This document shows, piece by piece, positions 10,734 through 18,769 of a stretch of 37,782 nt of DNA. How positions within the stretch are numbered: the first letter of the stretch is position 1; every line of letters starts with the position of its first letter. The stretch comes from Gammaproteobacteria bacterium (GTDB taxonomy: Bacteria; Pseudomonadota; Gammaproteobacteria; SZUA-229), in NCBI GenBank assembly GCA_029881035.1, contig JAOUNI010000024.1, forward strand, positions 1 to 37,782, written 5' to 3'. A program made the position numbers and the translations under genes. The notes beneath the pieces were generated by a model that did no database searches, was not told the DNA's origin, and was given only the letters and a program-made list of their open reading frames with translations.

Positions 10734-11363
10734 ATGTTGTCATCCCGGTTGTTAAAGTTAATGGTTTTATTCCTGCTCACTTTGCCGGCAACGGTGCTGG
10801 CGGGAGAAGGCGAGCGCCTGCTCGATCGTTTCCTGAAAGAGTCGAAAACCATGTCGGCGAATTTTGTACAGACGTTGCGCGCCGATGATAATGAAGTTTT
10901 GCAGGAATCGAAGGGACACTTTTATTTGAGCCGGCCGGGTAAGTTTCGTTGGAATTATACGACGCCTTATGTGCAGGAAATTGTCTCTGACGGGGAGCAG
11001 GTCTGGATTTACGATGTCGACCTCAAGCAGGTGATGGTGCAGACACAGTCGGCATCCACCAATAAGACGCCGATGGCTTTGATGGAAGGCAAGCTGCAAC
11101 TGGAAGAGGCTTACGATATCAGTGAGCTGGACCATCGCGATGGGGTTTATCGATTGAAGCTTTCCAGTAAATCAAAAGATGTCGACTTTGCCGAGCTGAT
11201 TGTGGGCGTTGACCAGCAGGGTTTGCGCTTCATGCAGCTCAGGGACCAGTTTGAGCAGACCACGGATATCGTCTTTGGTGAGCTGGAGCTGAATAAAGAG
11301 CTGGCGGGCAAACTGTTCGAGTTTACGCCGCCGGAGGGTGTTGACGTTTACGGTGGCTCCTGA
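10734..11363 (+). CDS. lolA: Outer-membrane lipoprotein carrier protein LolA
   Basis: LolA takes lipoproteins released by LolCDE across the periplasm to LolB. A signal peptide (MLSSRLLKLMVLFLLTLPAT, cleavage expected after VLA at residue 23) is followed by the LolA fold, with the signatures ANFVQTL, SKGHFYLSRPGKFRWNY and VSDGEQVWIYDVDLKQV. 209 residues, about normal. I choose the ATG at 10734, preceded by CCAGG; another in-frame ATG at 10713 would only lengthen the signal peptide. It lies 52 bases after ftsK and its stop overlaps the rarA start as TGATG, so ftsK-lolA-rarA is probably one transcript. Confidence 0.95.
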   Translation: MLSSRLLKLMVLFLLTLPATVLAGEGERLLDRFLKESKTMSANFVQTLRADDNEVLQESKGHFYLSRPGKFRWNYTTPYVQEIVSDGEQVWIYDVDLKQVMVQTQSASTNKTPMALMEGKLQLEEAYDISELDHRDGVYRLKLSSKSKDVDFAELIVGVDQQGLRFMQLRDQFEQTTDIVFGELELNKELAGKLFEFTPPEGVDVYGGS

Positions 11364-12682
11364 TGGATGATGTTTTCACGCATCATCCTTACCGTCCTCT
11401 GGCTGATCGCATGCGTCCAACCAGTCTGGCTGGCTTTTTTGGACAGCAGCATGTATTGGGGGAAAAGGGCGCATTACGGCAGGCGATCGAAGCTGGCAGT
11501 CTGCACTCTATGGTGTTCTGGGGGCCGCCCGGCACCGGTAAAACCACTTTAGCCAAAATCATCGCGCATTGTTCCGATGCGGCGTTTATCAGTCTCTCTG
11601 CGGTGTTATCCGGTGTTAAGGATATCCGTGCTGCCATCGAGCAGGCACGGCAGCATCAGGCTGAAGGCCGGCTGACGATCCTGTTTGTTGATGAGGTGCA
11701 TCGTTTCAACAAGTCGCAGCAGGATGCCTTTCTACCCCATATCGAAGATGGCACCATCTATTTCATCGGTGCGACTACAGAAAACCCATCCTTTGAATTG
11801 AATAACGCGCTGTTGTCGCGGGTTAAAACCTATGTTTTAAAAAGTCTGCCGGCAGATGAAATCAAACAGTTGCTGGTGCGTGCTCTGGAGCATGAAGCGG
11901 GTCTGGCGGATGAGAACCTCAGTCTCGAGGATGATGTGCTCGATGCGCTGGCGTTTCTCGCCGATGGTGATGCGCGCCGCGCGCTGAATTTTCTTGAAAT
12001 TGCCGCCGATCTGGCTGAACCGGATGATCACGGCCGGCGCTTGATTACCCGGTCGATCGTACAGGATGTCGGTGCGCAAAGCCTGCGCCGGTTTGATAAA
12101 GGCGGTGATGCTTTTTACGAGCAGATTTCTGCTCTACATAAGTCCGTGCGCGGTAGCAATCCGGATGCAGCCCTGTACTGGTTTGCACGCATGATGGATG
12201 GCGGCTGCGACCCCCTGTATGTGGCGCGGCGGGTGGTGCGCATGGCGTCGGAAGATATTGGTAATGCGGATCCACGCGGTCTGCAAATCGCGCTGGATGC
12301 CTGGCAAACCTATGAGCGTCTGGGTAGCCCCGAGGGTGAATTGACCATCGCCCAGGCGATTGTCTATCTGGCCAGTACCGCCAAGAGTAATGCGGTGTAT
12401 ATGGCGTGGCATGAGGCCATGGCGGATGCGCGCCAGTCGGGTAGCCTGGAAGTGCCCATGCATATTCGCAATGCACCTACCAATCTGATGAAGGATATGG
12501 GCTACGGTAAAAACTACCGGTACGCTCATAATGAGGAAGAGGCTTTTGCCGCTGGTGAAACGTATTTCCCCGAGGCCATGGGGGAGCGGGTTTACTATCA
12601 GCCGGTAGAAAGAGGGCTGGAGCTCAAAATCAAGGAAAAGCTGGATCGTTTGCGGGAGAAAAATAGTCTGTCAAATAAGTAG
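11363..12682 (+). CDS. rarA: Replication-associated recombination protein RarA
   Basis: RarA (MgsA) is an AAA+ ATPase related to clamp loaders and RuvB that acts on stalled replication forks. Walker A GPPGTGKTT is at residues 54-62, Walker B LFVDEVHRFNKSQQDAFLPH near 108, sensor 1 at GATTENPSFELN, and the arginine-finger region at NALLSRV. The C-terminal tetramerisation domain has VRGSNPDAALYWFARM and ASEDIGNADP. 439 residues, full length (447 in E. coli). It is the last gene of the ftsK group; serS, which often follows, is absent here. Confidence 0.96.
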   Translation: MDDVFTHHPYRPLADRMRPTSLAGFFGQQHVLGEKGALRQAIEAGSLHSMVFWGPPGTGKTTLAKIIAHCSDAAFISLSAVLSGVKDIRAAIEQARQHQAEGRLTILFVDEVHRFNKSQQDAFLPHIEDGTIYFIGATTENPSFELNNALLSRVKTYVLKSLPADEIKQLLVRALEHEAGLADENLSLEDDVLDALAFLADGDARRALNFLEIAADLAEPDDHGRRLITRSIVQDVGAQSLRRFDKGGDAFYEQISALHKSVRGSNPDAALYWFARMMDGGCDPLYVARRVVRMASEDIGNADPRGLQIALDAWQTYERLGSPEGELTIAQAIVYLASTAKSNAVYMAWHEAMADARQSGSLEVPMHIRNAPTNLMKDMGYGKNYRYAHNEEEAFAAGETYFPEAMGERVYYQPVERGLELKIKEKLDRLREKNSLSNK

Positions 12683-12698
12683 CTGTGTAATCACTGCT

Positions 12699-12739
12699 CA
12701 GATAAAAAAACAGAGGCTTAGCCTCTGTTTTTTTATCTG
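12699..12739. terminator. Perfect 19-bp hairpin: bidirectional terminator
   Basis: The arms 12699-12717 and 12721-12739 are exact reverse complements around a TTA loop. The core is CAGAGGC/GCCTCTG, flanked by a run of seven A on the left and seven T on the right, so a GC stem followed by U-tract is formed on both strands. It lies between the convergent rarA and the orphan cheY-like gene and can end both transcripts. Confidence 0.9.
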
Positions 12740-12754
12740 TTTCATAAGGTAGAG

Positions 12755-13126
12755 CTAAGGAGGTAGTATTTTATTAACGATATTCAGAACTCGATTAGGC
12801 TGGATGGGTTTGGTGATCCAGGCATCGGTTGATACTGTTTCACCTTCTTCCAGTCGTTCCTGTTCATTTTCTGTAGTGAGCATACAAATAGGGGTATAGG
12901 CATGGTCTTCAAGTTTTCTGATTTCCCAGATAAACTCGATACCATCCATATTGGGCATATTCAGGTCGGTAATAATCAGGTCAACTTGCTGTCCACTGTT
13001 AAGAATAGCCATACCTTCCACCCCGTCACTGGCAGTTAAAGTGTTGTAACCTGCTACTTTTAAAACGGTCTTCATCACAGCCAGAATAGATCTGGTGTCA
13101 TCAACAATTAAAATGGTCTTTGCCAT
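12755..13126 (-). CDS. Single-domain CheY-like response regulator (orphan)
   Basis: A 123-residue lone receiver domain. Acidic pair D9-D10, phosphoacceptor D54 (IITDLNMPNMDG), switch Thr T84/T85 (MLTTEN) and Lys K106 (ITKP) are all present, so it should accept phosphate. No output domain. AGAGGA on the minus strand, eight bases before the ATG, fixes the start. It points away from the che operon and is separated from it by 345 bases, so it is probably a second CheY or a phosphate sink for the same CheA; the partner kinase is inferred only from position. The sequence DxNMPNMDG is shared with the operon CheY at 13472. Confidence 0.93.
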   Translation of the reverse strand: MAKTILIVDDTRSILAVMKTVLKVAGYNTLTASDGVEGMAILNSGQQVDLIITDLNMPNMDGIEFIWEIRKLEDHAYTPICMLTTENEQERLEEGETVSTDAWITKPIQPNRVLNIVNKILPP

Positions 13127-13471
13127 GTAATTCCTCTATTAATAACCACTTGCATACGTATACCCGCGTAATTCTATAGCACTACTTGTATGCTTGCCAA
13201 TTTAAATTTGATTTTTGATATACATATCATAGTGCAGATTATGAGTTTAACCTTATTAGGTATGCGTATTATTTATCTATGTTTAAAATTTTCCACAGCT
13301 GTCATTCGAATTTTGTGAGTTGTGGTCTATTAGTAAATGAAGCCGTTTTTTAATAAATTCAAAAATAATGCTATCGTGTACCCGTAATTTCATGCGATAT
13401 TGTCGTATCTGACTATAATTGAATTCCAATGAATAATATTTCTAAAGTATATAACGAGGCAGAATAATATT
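13127..13471. other. Divergent regulatory region before the che operon
   Basis: 345 AT-rich bases between divergent cheY-like genes with no convincing ORF. It should hold both promoters. I see TATAAT at 13414-13419, 53 bases before cheY, without a matching -35 box, and an imperfect inverted repeat, ATACGTATACC (13154-13164) against GGTATGCGTAT (13259-13269), matching at 10 of 11 positions about 95 bases apart. No RNA gene is recognised. Confidence 0.5.
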
Positions 13472-13831
13472 ATGGCAAATATATTGTTGGTGGATGATTC
13501 AGCGTCCATGCGTGAAATGGTTTCGTTTACACTGAGAGGTGTAGGTCATCAGGTAAATGAAGCTGAAGACGGTGTAGAAGCGCTTGAATTTGCTAAAGGG
13601 GCTTCTGTCGATCTGGTTATAACTGACGTTAATATGCCTAATATGGACGGCATTACTTTGACGGCCGAGCTACGTAAGCTAGAGAGCTATAAATTTATCC
13701 CGATATTGATTTTGACAACGGAAACCGGCTCTGTAAGAAAGGAGCAGGGTAAGGTGGCAGGAGCCACTGGCTGGATAGAGAAGCCATTCGATCCGGATCA
13801 TTTGCTAGGCACAATAAATAGAGTGCTGTGA
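13472..13831 (+). CDS. cheY: Chemotaxis response regulator CheY
   Basis: A 119-residue lone receiver domain that carries the phosphate signal from CheA to the output machinery. Acidic pair D8-D9, phosphoacceptor D52 (VITDVNMPNMDG), switch T82/T83 (LTTET) and K104 (EKP) are intact. It begins the plus-strand che cluster with GAGG 13 bases before the ATG, and lies 35 bases before cheA. What it controls is not shown here: no flagellar gene is in the window. Confidence 0.95.
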   Translation: MANILLVDDSASMREMVSFTLRGVGHQVNEAEDGVEALEFAKGASVDLVITDVNMPNMDGITLTAELRKLESYKFIPILILTTETGSVRKEQGKVAGATGWIEKPFDPDHLLGTINRVL

Positions 13832-13866
13832 TCAGTTTTTAGTTTATCCAACATAAAAATAACTAG

Positions 13867-15888
13867 ATGAATTCAGATATCAATATAGACCTCTCTCAAT
13901 TTCATGATGTTTTCTTTGAAGAATGCTCGGAGGGAATGGAGGTCATGGAGTCAGGTTTGTTGAATCTGACCAGTGACTCAGATTCAGAGGTCATTAATAC
14001 TATATTCCGCGCTGCACACTCTATCAAGGGTGGTGGTGGTACATTTGGCTTTTCGGAAATTTCAAATTTTACGCATGGTATGGAAACTATACTGGATAAA
14101 ATGCGTAATGGAAATCTGGCTGTTACTCCAGAAGTTCGAGAGTTATTGTTGGAAGCGCTCGATTGTTTGCGGGATATGGTACAGCGTAGTAAGGATAAAG
14201 CTCCTATCGATCAGGACCTGGTTCGGGAAGTACATGAGAAGCTGGAGAAATTCGCCAGTGGCAGTGCTGTGGCTGTAGAGGAACCGCAAACAGAAAGAAA
14301 AAAGAAATCAGCTAGTGAATCTACAGGAAAGAGTGATGTAGCGACCTGGAATATTTCTTTCTATCCTCATGAGAATATTTTTTATACAGGTAATGATCCT
14401 TTTCGCTTGATTCGTGAGTTGCAATGTTTGGGCGATTTGACTGTTACTATTAATCATGAACGTTTACCCAAATTTTCTGAGATGGATGTGCAGAGTTGTT
14501 ATCTTGGTTGGGATATGGTGCTTAAAGGTGATGTGCCGCGAGATTTGATTGCCGAGATTTTTGAATGGGTAGAAGATGACTGTGATCTGGAGATTAGCCA
14601 GCAGAATGAAATTTTTGAGCAAAAAAAAGCGGAGGTTGTAGAAGCGCAGGTAAGAACAACGGATGTTGCGAAAACTGGGCGCCGTCGCACGGATAAGTCC
14701 GGGTTATCCGGTCAGGAGAGCACTTCAATTCGCGTTGATATTAACAAGGTTGATGGTCTAGTTAATCTTGTTGGTGAATTGGTAATCACGCAATCCATTT
14801 TGAGCAGGGTGTGTGATGATCTTGGTTTGGAAAATAATGAAAAGTTGAATGAATGCCTGGATCAATTGGAACGTAATACACGAGATCTACAGGAGCAAAC
14901 AATGGGGATACGTATGTTGCCCATTGATTTTGCATTCCAGCGTTTACCACGTATCGTACATGATTTGAGTCTTTCTTTAGGTAAAAAAGTAGAACTTAAA
15001 TTTTCTGGTGAAACCACCGAGCTGGATAAAACGGTATTAGAGAAAATTGGCGATCCACTGATGCATCTGGTGCGTAATGCGTTGGACCATGGAATTGAAT
15101 TACCTGATGTGCGCGTGGCAGCAGGTAAGACTGAGAAAGGCCTGATAACTATTAATGCCTATCATCAAGGCGGTAATATTATTATTGAAATTTCTGATGA
15201 TGGAGCAGGATTAAATCCAGAGAAAATAGTTAATAAAGCACGTGAAAAACGCTTAATTGAAGATAATGAAGAGTTAACTGAGGCACAAATATACAATTTA
15301 ATTTTCAGTCCCGGGTTCTCTACAGCAGTTACAGTTAGTGATGTTTCTGGTCGCGGAGTTGGCATGGATGTAGTGCGACGCAACATGACCGACCTGGGTG
15401 GAGTTGTTGAGGTGGCTTCTAAAGTTGGCAAAGGTAGCTCTTTTACTATAAGGCTGCCGTTGACCGTCGCTATTCTTGAAGGTCAGATGGTTAGAGTGGA
15501 TGACCAGATATTTATTATTCCATTACTATCTATCGTTGAGTCGCTTCAGGTTGCCGAAGAAAAAATTAATGCTATTGCTAATAAGTCTGAACTTTATCAT
15601 TATCGTGATGAATATATTTCAGTGATTCGTTTACGTGAGATGTTTAATCTTAAATCTGATGACGAGGAAGAAGATAAAGCAGGGTTGTTAGTTGTCGTTG
15701 ATATTGGTGGCCGACGCCTTGGTTTATATGTTGATGATGTGATTGGGCAGCAGCAGGTGGTAATTAAAAGTCTGGAGCAAAATTATCAGCAAGTCCATGG
15801 TATAGCAGGTGCAACTGTATTGGGTGATGGTGCCGTGGCGCTGATTATTGATGTTTTGGGATTGGCAAAAAATAATCTTGATAATTAA
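13867..15888 (+). CDS. cheA: Chemotaxis sensor histidine kinase CheA
   Basis: A 673-residue hybrid-free CheA. The P1 Hpt domain has the phosphorylated H51 in AAHSIKGGGGTFGF. Residues about 160-240 form a P2-like region that should bind CheY or CheB (WNISFYPHENIFYTGNDPF). P3 dimerisation is near 285-350 (DINKVDGLVNLVGELVIT), the P4 ATPase has an N box at NALDHGIELPD and a G box at SGRGVGMDVVRR (about 494), and P5 is a CheW-like domain at about 535-670 for receptor coupling. All catalytic parts are present. The upstream ribosome site is weak. It follows cheY by 35 bases. Confidence 0.97.
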   Translation: MNSDINIDLSQFHDVFFEECSEGMEVMESGLLNLTSDSDSEVINTIFRAAHSIKGGGGTFGFSEISNFTHGMETILDKMRNGNLAVTPEVRELLLEALDCLRDMVQRSKDKAPIDQDLVREVHEKLEKFASGSAVAVEEPQTERKKKSASESTGKSDVATWNISFYPHENIFYTGNDPFRLIRELQCLGDLTVTINHERLPKFSEMDVQSCYLGWDMVLKGDVPRDLIAEIFEWVEDDCDLEISQQNEIFEQKKAEVVEAQVRTTDVAKTGRRRTDKSGLSGQESTSIRVDINKVDGLVNLVGELVITQSILSRVCDDLGLENNEKLNECLDQLERNTRDLQEQTMGIRMLPIDFAFQRLPRIVHDLSLSLGKKVELKFSGETTELDKTVLEKIGDPLMHLVRNALDHGIELPDVRVAAGKTEKGLITINAYHQGGNIIIEISDDGAGLNPEKIVNKAREKRLIEDNEELTEAQIYNLIFSPGFSTAVTVSDVSGRGVGMDVVRRNMTDLGGVVEVASKVGKGSSFTIRLPLTVAILEGQMVRVDDQIFIIPLLSIVESLQVAEEKINAIANKSELYHYRDEYISVIRLREMFNLKSDDEEEDKAGLLVVVDIGGRRLGLYVDDVIGQQQVVIKSLEQNYQQVHGIAGATVLGDGAVALIIDVLGLAKNNLDN

Positions 15889-15933
15889 TCTATAGAATGG
15901 TTGATTTTGTTATTAGTGAGATAGAAGGTCAAG

Positions 15934-16698
15934 ATGCGAACTGTTGCTGTTATTAATCAGAAAGGTGGAGTAGGTAAAACCACAACTACTGCTAATCTCG
16001 CTCATGCATTTGCAATAAAAGGTTACTCTGTTACTGGTATTGATATGGACCCTCAGGGGCACCTGGCAGCACATTGGGGTTGTTATCGTCGAGATAGTCA
16101 TGGGGTTGATAAGGTGCTCTTGGGTGAGAAAATTATACCTCAAGTTGCAATTTCTGCACGTGACAGACTGCACCTGGTGCCGGCAGGTGAAGGGCTTAAA
16201 GAAATTGAGCGTGGAAATGGTGATGAACTTTTAGCAAATAGATTAAATGAAGCATTGTCACAGGTAGCTAATACTCAGGATTTCACTTTTATTGATTGCC
16301 CACCCGCTTCGGGGTTGTTAATTGATTATGTGCTGTCAGTGGCTGATGAAGTGATAATTCCTGTCGCGGCTGATTATTTGGCGTTGCGTGGCTTGTCCGA
16401 TATTATAGAAACAGTTAAGAAATTTGAAAAAAAATTTGAAAAAAAATTTACCTTTTGGGTTGTGGTTACTCGCTTTCATACTCGACGTAAATTATCGTGG
16501 GAAGTGAGAGATAAATTATTAGAGTATTTTCCTGATAATTTATTAGCAACTAGTATTAGAGAGTCATCAGTTTTGGCGGAATGCCCCGGTTTTGGTAAAA
16601 CAGCTTTTGAATATAAGGGCGCAAATTTTGGTGCATATGATTATGCGTCGTTGGCTAGAGATCTTTTGAACGGAGAATGCTATCGTGAGCAAAAGTAA
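15934..16698 (+). CDS. ParA/Soj-family ATPase of the chemotaxis cluster
   Basis: A 254-residue ParA/MinD-type ATPase. The deviant Walker A, KGGVGKTT, is at residues 10-17, with the signature lysine K10, and Walker A' and B correspond to VTGIDMDPQGHLAAHWG and FTFIDCPPASG. A ParA homologue inside a che operon recalls Vibrio ParC and Rhodobacter PpfA, which position chemosensory arrays at poles or midcell; that role is inferred. No parB is nearby, which argues against chromosome partitioning. Unusual: a 12-base in-frame tandem repeat at 16420-16449 encodes KFEKKFEKKF in a predicted surface helix. The stop overlaps the next gene by 14 bases. Confidence 0.9.
   Translation: MRTVAVINQKGGVGKTTTTANLAHAFAIKGYSVTGIDMDPQGHLAAHWGCYRRDSHGVDKVLLGEKIIPQVAISARDRLHLVPAGEGLKEIERGNGDELLANRLNEALSQVANTQDFTFIDCPPASGLLIDYVLSVADEVIIPVAADYLALRGLSDIIETVKKFEKKFEKKFTFWVVVTRFHTRRKLSWEVRDKLLEYFPDNLLATSIRESSVLAECPGFGKTAFEYKGANFGAYDYASLARDLLNGECYREQK
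16420..16449 (+). repeat. In-frame 12-base tandem repeat in the ParA gene
   Basis: AAATTTGAAAAA occurs at 16420-16431 and 16432-16443, followed by a half copy, AAATTT, at 16444-16449. Each copy adds KFEK. The copies meet in runs of eight A, so copy number could change by slippage without breaking the frame. Confidence 0.9.
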
Positions 16699-17194
16699 TG
16701 ATAAATCTCGAGTATTAGGAGATGATCCTCTGGCATGGTTGAATGCAGGAACAGGTGCAGATAAAAAGACAGATAAAAAGACAGATAAAAATGAGTCAAT
16801 GGTTAAAAATAAAAAGAATAAAAAACCCAAGTCTGAAAAGAAAATTAAAGTAGATAAAGTTGAAACAGAGAAACCTAAATCAGAACGGCCTAAAGATGAT
16901 GAAACTAAAGCTGATAAAAAAGAGAAAATAAATCGTCTCGAACTTGAGTCATCTTTAGTCATTAATAAAGCCAGTGAAGTATACGCGTCACTTGAAAAAC
17001 TTTCTGTAAATGGTGGCGCAGTTGAAATAGATGCATCTAAGGTTGAAGTTATAGATAGTGCAATATTGCAGTTACTTCTTGCATTTGTATTAAGCCTTAA
17101 AGAAAAGGGCATTAGCTTGTCATGGCATAAGCCATCAGAAGGGATGTTGAGTAAGGCCTCAATACTTGGTTTGACAGAACAGCTTGGGTTATAA
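16685..17194 (+). CDS. STAS-domain protein with a lysine-rich N-terminal tail
   Basis: 169 residues. The first 80 or so are highly charged and low-complexity (DKKTDKKTDK, KKNKKPKSEKK), probably disordered. The C-terminal 90 form a STAS domain, as in anti-sigma antagonists and MlaB (GGAVEIDASKVEVIDSAILQ then LLLAFVLSLKEKG). At the site where SpoIIAA carries its phosphorylated Ser in DSSGL, this protein has Ala (IDSAIL), closer to the DTAGL of MlaB, so Ser-switch control is doubtful. The start is a GTG with GGAG about ten bases upstream, overlapping the ParA stop. Its role in the che cluster is unknown; a scaffold or adaptor function is a guess. Confidence 0.85.
   Translation: MSKSNDKSRVLGDDPLAWLNAGTGADKKTDKKTDKNESMVKNKKNKKPKSEKKIKVDKVETEKPKSERPKDDETKADKKEKINRLELESSLVINKASEVYASLEKLSVNGGAVEIDASKVEVIDSAILQLLLAFVLSLKEKGISLSWHKPSEGMLSKASILGLTEQLGL
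16759..16791 (+). repeat. 12-base tandem repeat in the STAS gene
   Basis: AGATAAAAAGAC at 16759-16770 and 16771-16782 with a third partial copy at 16783-16791. It encodes the DKKT repeat of the charged tail. The unit is 12 bases, as in the repeat in the preceding gene, so the frame is preserved. Confidence 0.85.
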
Positions 17195-17197
17195 AAT

Positions 17198-18073
17198 ATG
17201 ACTTCGATTGCTGAAACTGTAAATGATGAGTCGACTTATAAGAAAGAATTTTTATTCACAGATAAGGATTTTTCTTATCTAAGTAATCTGGCCGGTGAAT
17301 TAGCAGGTATTAGCATGCCTTCAGGTAAGCGTGAGCTTATTTATGGTCGCCTGGTAAAGCGTTTGCGCGTTTTGAGGTTGAAAAATTTTAAAGAGTATTG
17401 CGACTATCTTGATCAGGATGGTAGTGAGGAACGGACACATTTTATTAATGCCATTACAACCAATGTCACATCATTTTTTCGTGAAAACCATCATTTTGAT
17501 TTTCTTGCTGAAACATTACTGCCTGAGTTGGTTAGAAAAAAAAGCACAGAATCTCGGCCGCGTTTGAGAATATGGTCTGCAGGATGTTCATCAGGCAAAG
17601 AGCCTTATTCCATTGCAATGGTTCTTAGGGAAAGTGTTCCTGATATTGATCGTTGGGATGCAAGAATACTGGCAACTGATTTAGATTCTAATATTCTGGA
17701 AGTTGCTAAAGCAGGTGTTTATCCTAAAGAGCATTTGAAAGAAGTGGCATTGGGCCAATACAGGCGCTGGTTCAAAATGGGTAAAGGTGTCAATGAAAAT
17801 TCGATTAAGGTAACGGATGATATTAAGCAGATGGTTACCTATAAAAAACTGAATTTGACTGAAAGTTGGCCGATGAAAGGGAAGTTCGATATCATATTTT
17901 GTCGAAATGTTACTATTTATTTTGATCGTGACACACGTATAAAACTGCTTGATCGCTTTGCTGATTATCTAAATGAGGGAGGTTGTTTGTTTGTAGGTCA
18001 TTCAGAAAGCCTATTTGGATTAACGCAACGATTTAATACAATTGGCCGTACAATTCACGGTAAAGTTAGATGA
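17198..18073 (+). CDS. cheR: Chemotaxis protein methyltransferase CheR
   Basis: CheR methylates glutamates on the receptor using S-adenosylmethionine. 291 residues: an N-terminal helical domain (residues 20-90, with NAITTNVTSFFRENHHFDFL) and a Rossmann methyltransferase domain with the SAM site RIWSAGCSSGKEPYSIAM and FDIIFCRNVTIYFDRDTR. A beta-subdomain is expected between strands and would bind the receptor C-terminal xWxxF tether; the receptor at 20640 carries one. It starts three bases after the STAS gene and overlaps cheD by four bases. Confidence 0.96.
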   Translation: MTSIAETVNDESTYKKEFLFTDKDFSYLSNLAGELAGISMPSGKRELIYGRLVKRLRVLRLKNFKEYCDYLDQDGSEERTHFINAITTNVTSFFRENHHFDFLAETLLPELVRKKSTESRPRLRIWSAGCSSGKEPYSIAMVLRESVPDIDRWDARILATDLDSNILEVAKAGVYPKEHLKEVALGQYRRWFKMGKGVNENSIKVTDDIKQMVTYKKLNLTESWPMKGKFDIIFCRNVTIYFDRDTRIKLLDRFADYLNEGGCLFVGHSESLFGLTQRFNTIGRTIHGKVR

Positions 18074-18735
18074 GTAAGCCAAGGTATAAACATAGTTCTG
18101 TGGATATGGCGAACGCACCTCCGATGCTTCAGGGATTCGAGCATATTAATCGTTATTGGGATACTAAACATGACATATTTGCCGCAAAAATTTTGCCGGG
18201 TGAATTTTATGTTTCTATGCATGGTGAGTTGATTACAACAGTCTTAGGCTCTTGTGTTTCAGCTTGTATTCGAGACAGAGTAACTGGTCTTGGTGGTATG
18301 AATCATTTTATGTTGCCTGATAGTCGCCAGCATACGCGTTCATCTGCCTGGGAAAATACCCCCGTTAGTGTTGAGACCCGTTATGGCAATGTTGCAATGG
18401 AGCGCTTAATCAATGTCATTCTTGCGGGAGGCGGAAAAAGACAAAATCTTGAAATAAAATTATTCGGTGGCGGCAAAGTGTTAAGTATTAATACTGATAT
18501 TGGCGGTAAAAACGTTGATTTCGTTAAACACTATTTGAGTACAGAAGGATTTGAGATTGAAGCTGAGGATACCAGAGGCGTCTGGCCACGCAAGATTCAG
18601 TATTTTCCTCTAACAGGACGAGTGCGAGTTAAACGACTTAATTCATTACATAACGATACGCTTAAAAGAAGAGAGCAAGAGTATCTTGAAACTCTTAAAG
18701 AGAAGAAAGTTGAAGGTAAAATTGACCTTTTTTAG
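18070..18735 (+). CDS. cheD: Chemoreceptor glutamine deamidase CheD
   Basis: CheD deamidates receptor glutamines to glutamates. 221 residues, longer than the usual 160-200. The catalytic pair is C62 (LGSCVSACIRD) and H79 (MNHFMLPD), with the Thr region at VETRYGNVAME and a GGGK loop (KLFGGGKVL). The start overlaps the cheR stop as ATGA. No cheC is present, the usual partner in Bacillus. The C-terminal extension is charged and ends in GKIDLF, very similar to the GGIELF end of the CheZ-like protein at 19894. Confidence 0.96.
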   Translation: MSKPRYKHSSVDMANAPPMLQGFEHINRYWDTKHDIFAAKILPGEFYVSMHGELITTVLGSCVSACIRDRVTGLGGMNHFMLPDSRQHTRSSAWENTPVSVETRYGNVAMERLINVILAGGGKRQNLEIKLFGGGKVLSINTDIGGKNVDFVKHYLSTEGFEIEAEDTRGVWPRKIQYFPLTGRVRVKRLNSLHNDTLKRREQEYLETLKEKKVEGKIDLF

Positions 18736-18769
18736 CCGATATAAAAGATAAAATTTTACGAAATATACT

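Noticed and set aside
13289-13297. DnaA-box-like TTTTCCACA
   Set aside because: A single eight-of-nine match in AT-rich DNA, with no cluster or replication gene.
13241-13318. 25-codon ORF (MSLTLLGMRIIYLCLKF...) in the divergent che region
   Set aside because: Lacks a Shine-Dalgarno site; AT-rich intergenic DNA often yields such frames.
15934-16698. Chromosome partition parA near an origin
   Set aside because: No parB, parS, gidA or dnaA near; the gene is embedded between cheA and other che genes.
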